Below the pieces are notes generated by a model that saw only the letters and a list, made by a program, of their open reading frames with translations, was not told the origin of the DNA and searched no databases. Shown one piece after another: positions 63,931 to 64,000 of a stretch of 64,000 bases of DNA (position 1 is its first letter; each line of letters starts with the position of its first letter). This DNA comes from Halomonas sp. QHL1 (GTDB lineage: Bacteria; Pseudomonadota; Gammaproteobacteria; Pseudomonadales; Halomonadaceae): assembly GCF_001882345.1 (NCBI RefSeq), contig NZ_MINL01000001.1, positions 2,193,705-2,257,704 of the forward strand, read 5' to 3'. Made by a program: the position numbers and the translations under genes.

Positions 63931-64000
63931 GCGTATAATAATCACCATGCGGCGACTTTGCTATCTATCAGTGCCAAAATACCGCTAATTCTATTAATAG

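Overview
The window looks like a stretch of chromosome from a Halomonas-like (moderately halophilic) gammaproteobacterium. This is inferred from GC-rich coding sequence, acidic secreted solute-binding proteins, a TRAP transporter feeding malonyl-CoA enzymes, a membrane formate dehydrogenase with DUF3305/DUF3306 partners, and enterobacterial/pseudomonad-type yjf and ybiI homologues. No rRNA, tRNA, CRISPR array, insertion sequence or prophage gene was seen. Genes are tightly packed in operons and look like core or catabolic content.

Layout, left half. 1-2106: a partial agmatinase/guanidinobutyrase-type ureohydrolase (minus) divergent from a PAS-AAA-HTH sigma-54 activator. The gap holds a good sigma-54 promoter facing the ureohydrolase and a 15-bp inverted repeat at enhancer distance. 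2107-6445: a CUT1 ABC importer resembling the glycerol-3-phosphate (Ugp) system, preceded by three tandem 11-mers that resemble a Pho box. 6510-11621: recQ, a YbiI-type zinc-finger protein, a YgjV-type membrane protein, an MFS transporter and a GlxA/AraC regulator. 11742-18446: a malonate module with a GntR/FCD regulator, TRAP transporter, malonyl-CoA decarboxylase and malonyl-CoA synthetase. 18575-22860: a complete yjfIJKLMC-type cluster (DUF2170, PspA/IM30, DUF2491, DUF350, DUF1190 lipoprotein, glutathionylspermidine-synthase-like ATP-grasp), a conserved and little-understood membrane system. 23079-32870: a Wsp-like chemosensory operon (MCP, CheB, CheR-TPR, CheA-REC, lone REC, Hpt-REC-REC-GGDEF, CheW, degenerate CheW) whose likely output is cyclic di-GMP.

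Layout, right half. 32890-48585: a molybdenum/formate dehydrogenase island. On the minus strand are moeA, moaB, a DUF1244 protein, the FdhGHI-type enzyme with Cys instead of selenocysteine, a small Tat-signal protein, a TorD-like chaperone, a multi-cluster ferredoxin, DUF3306 and DUF3305. Divergently transcribed are fdhD, mobA, a second moeA, moaA and a COG0523 GTPase. This one region supplies the enzyme, its cofactor synthesis and its maturation factors. 48545-51289: a Cache-PAS-GGDEF-EAL protein. 51494-59593: reductive pyrimidine catabolism (preT, preA, dihydropyrimidinase, beta-ureidopropionase) with a divergent NCS1 transporter and a nearby LysR regulator. 59689-63829: an RND efflux pump with its lipoprotein adaptor, preceded at the right edge by a perfect 28-bp palindrome, probably the operator of a TetR-type repressor encoded beyond the window.

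The best candidates for new biology are the Wsp-like operon with its unusual phosphorelay cyclase, the yjf cluster, and the COG0523 GTPase embedded in the molybdenum cofactor operon. The best-supported new regulatory reading is the sigma-54 control of the ureohydrolase at the left edge. All functional assignments rest on motif and family recognition by eye; no database search was run.
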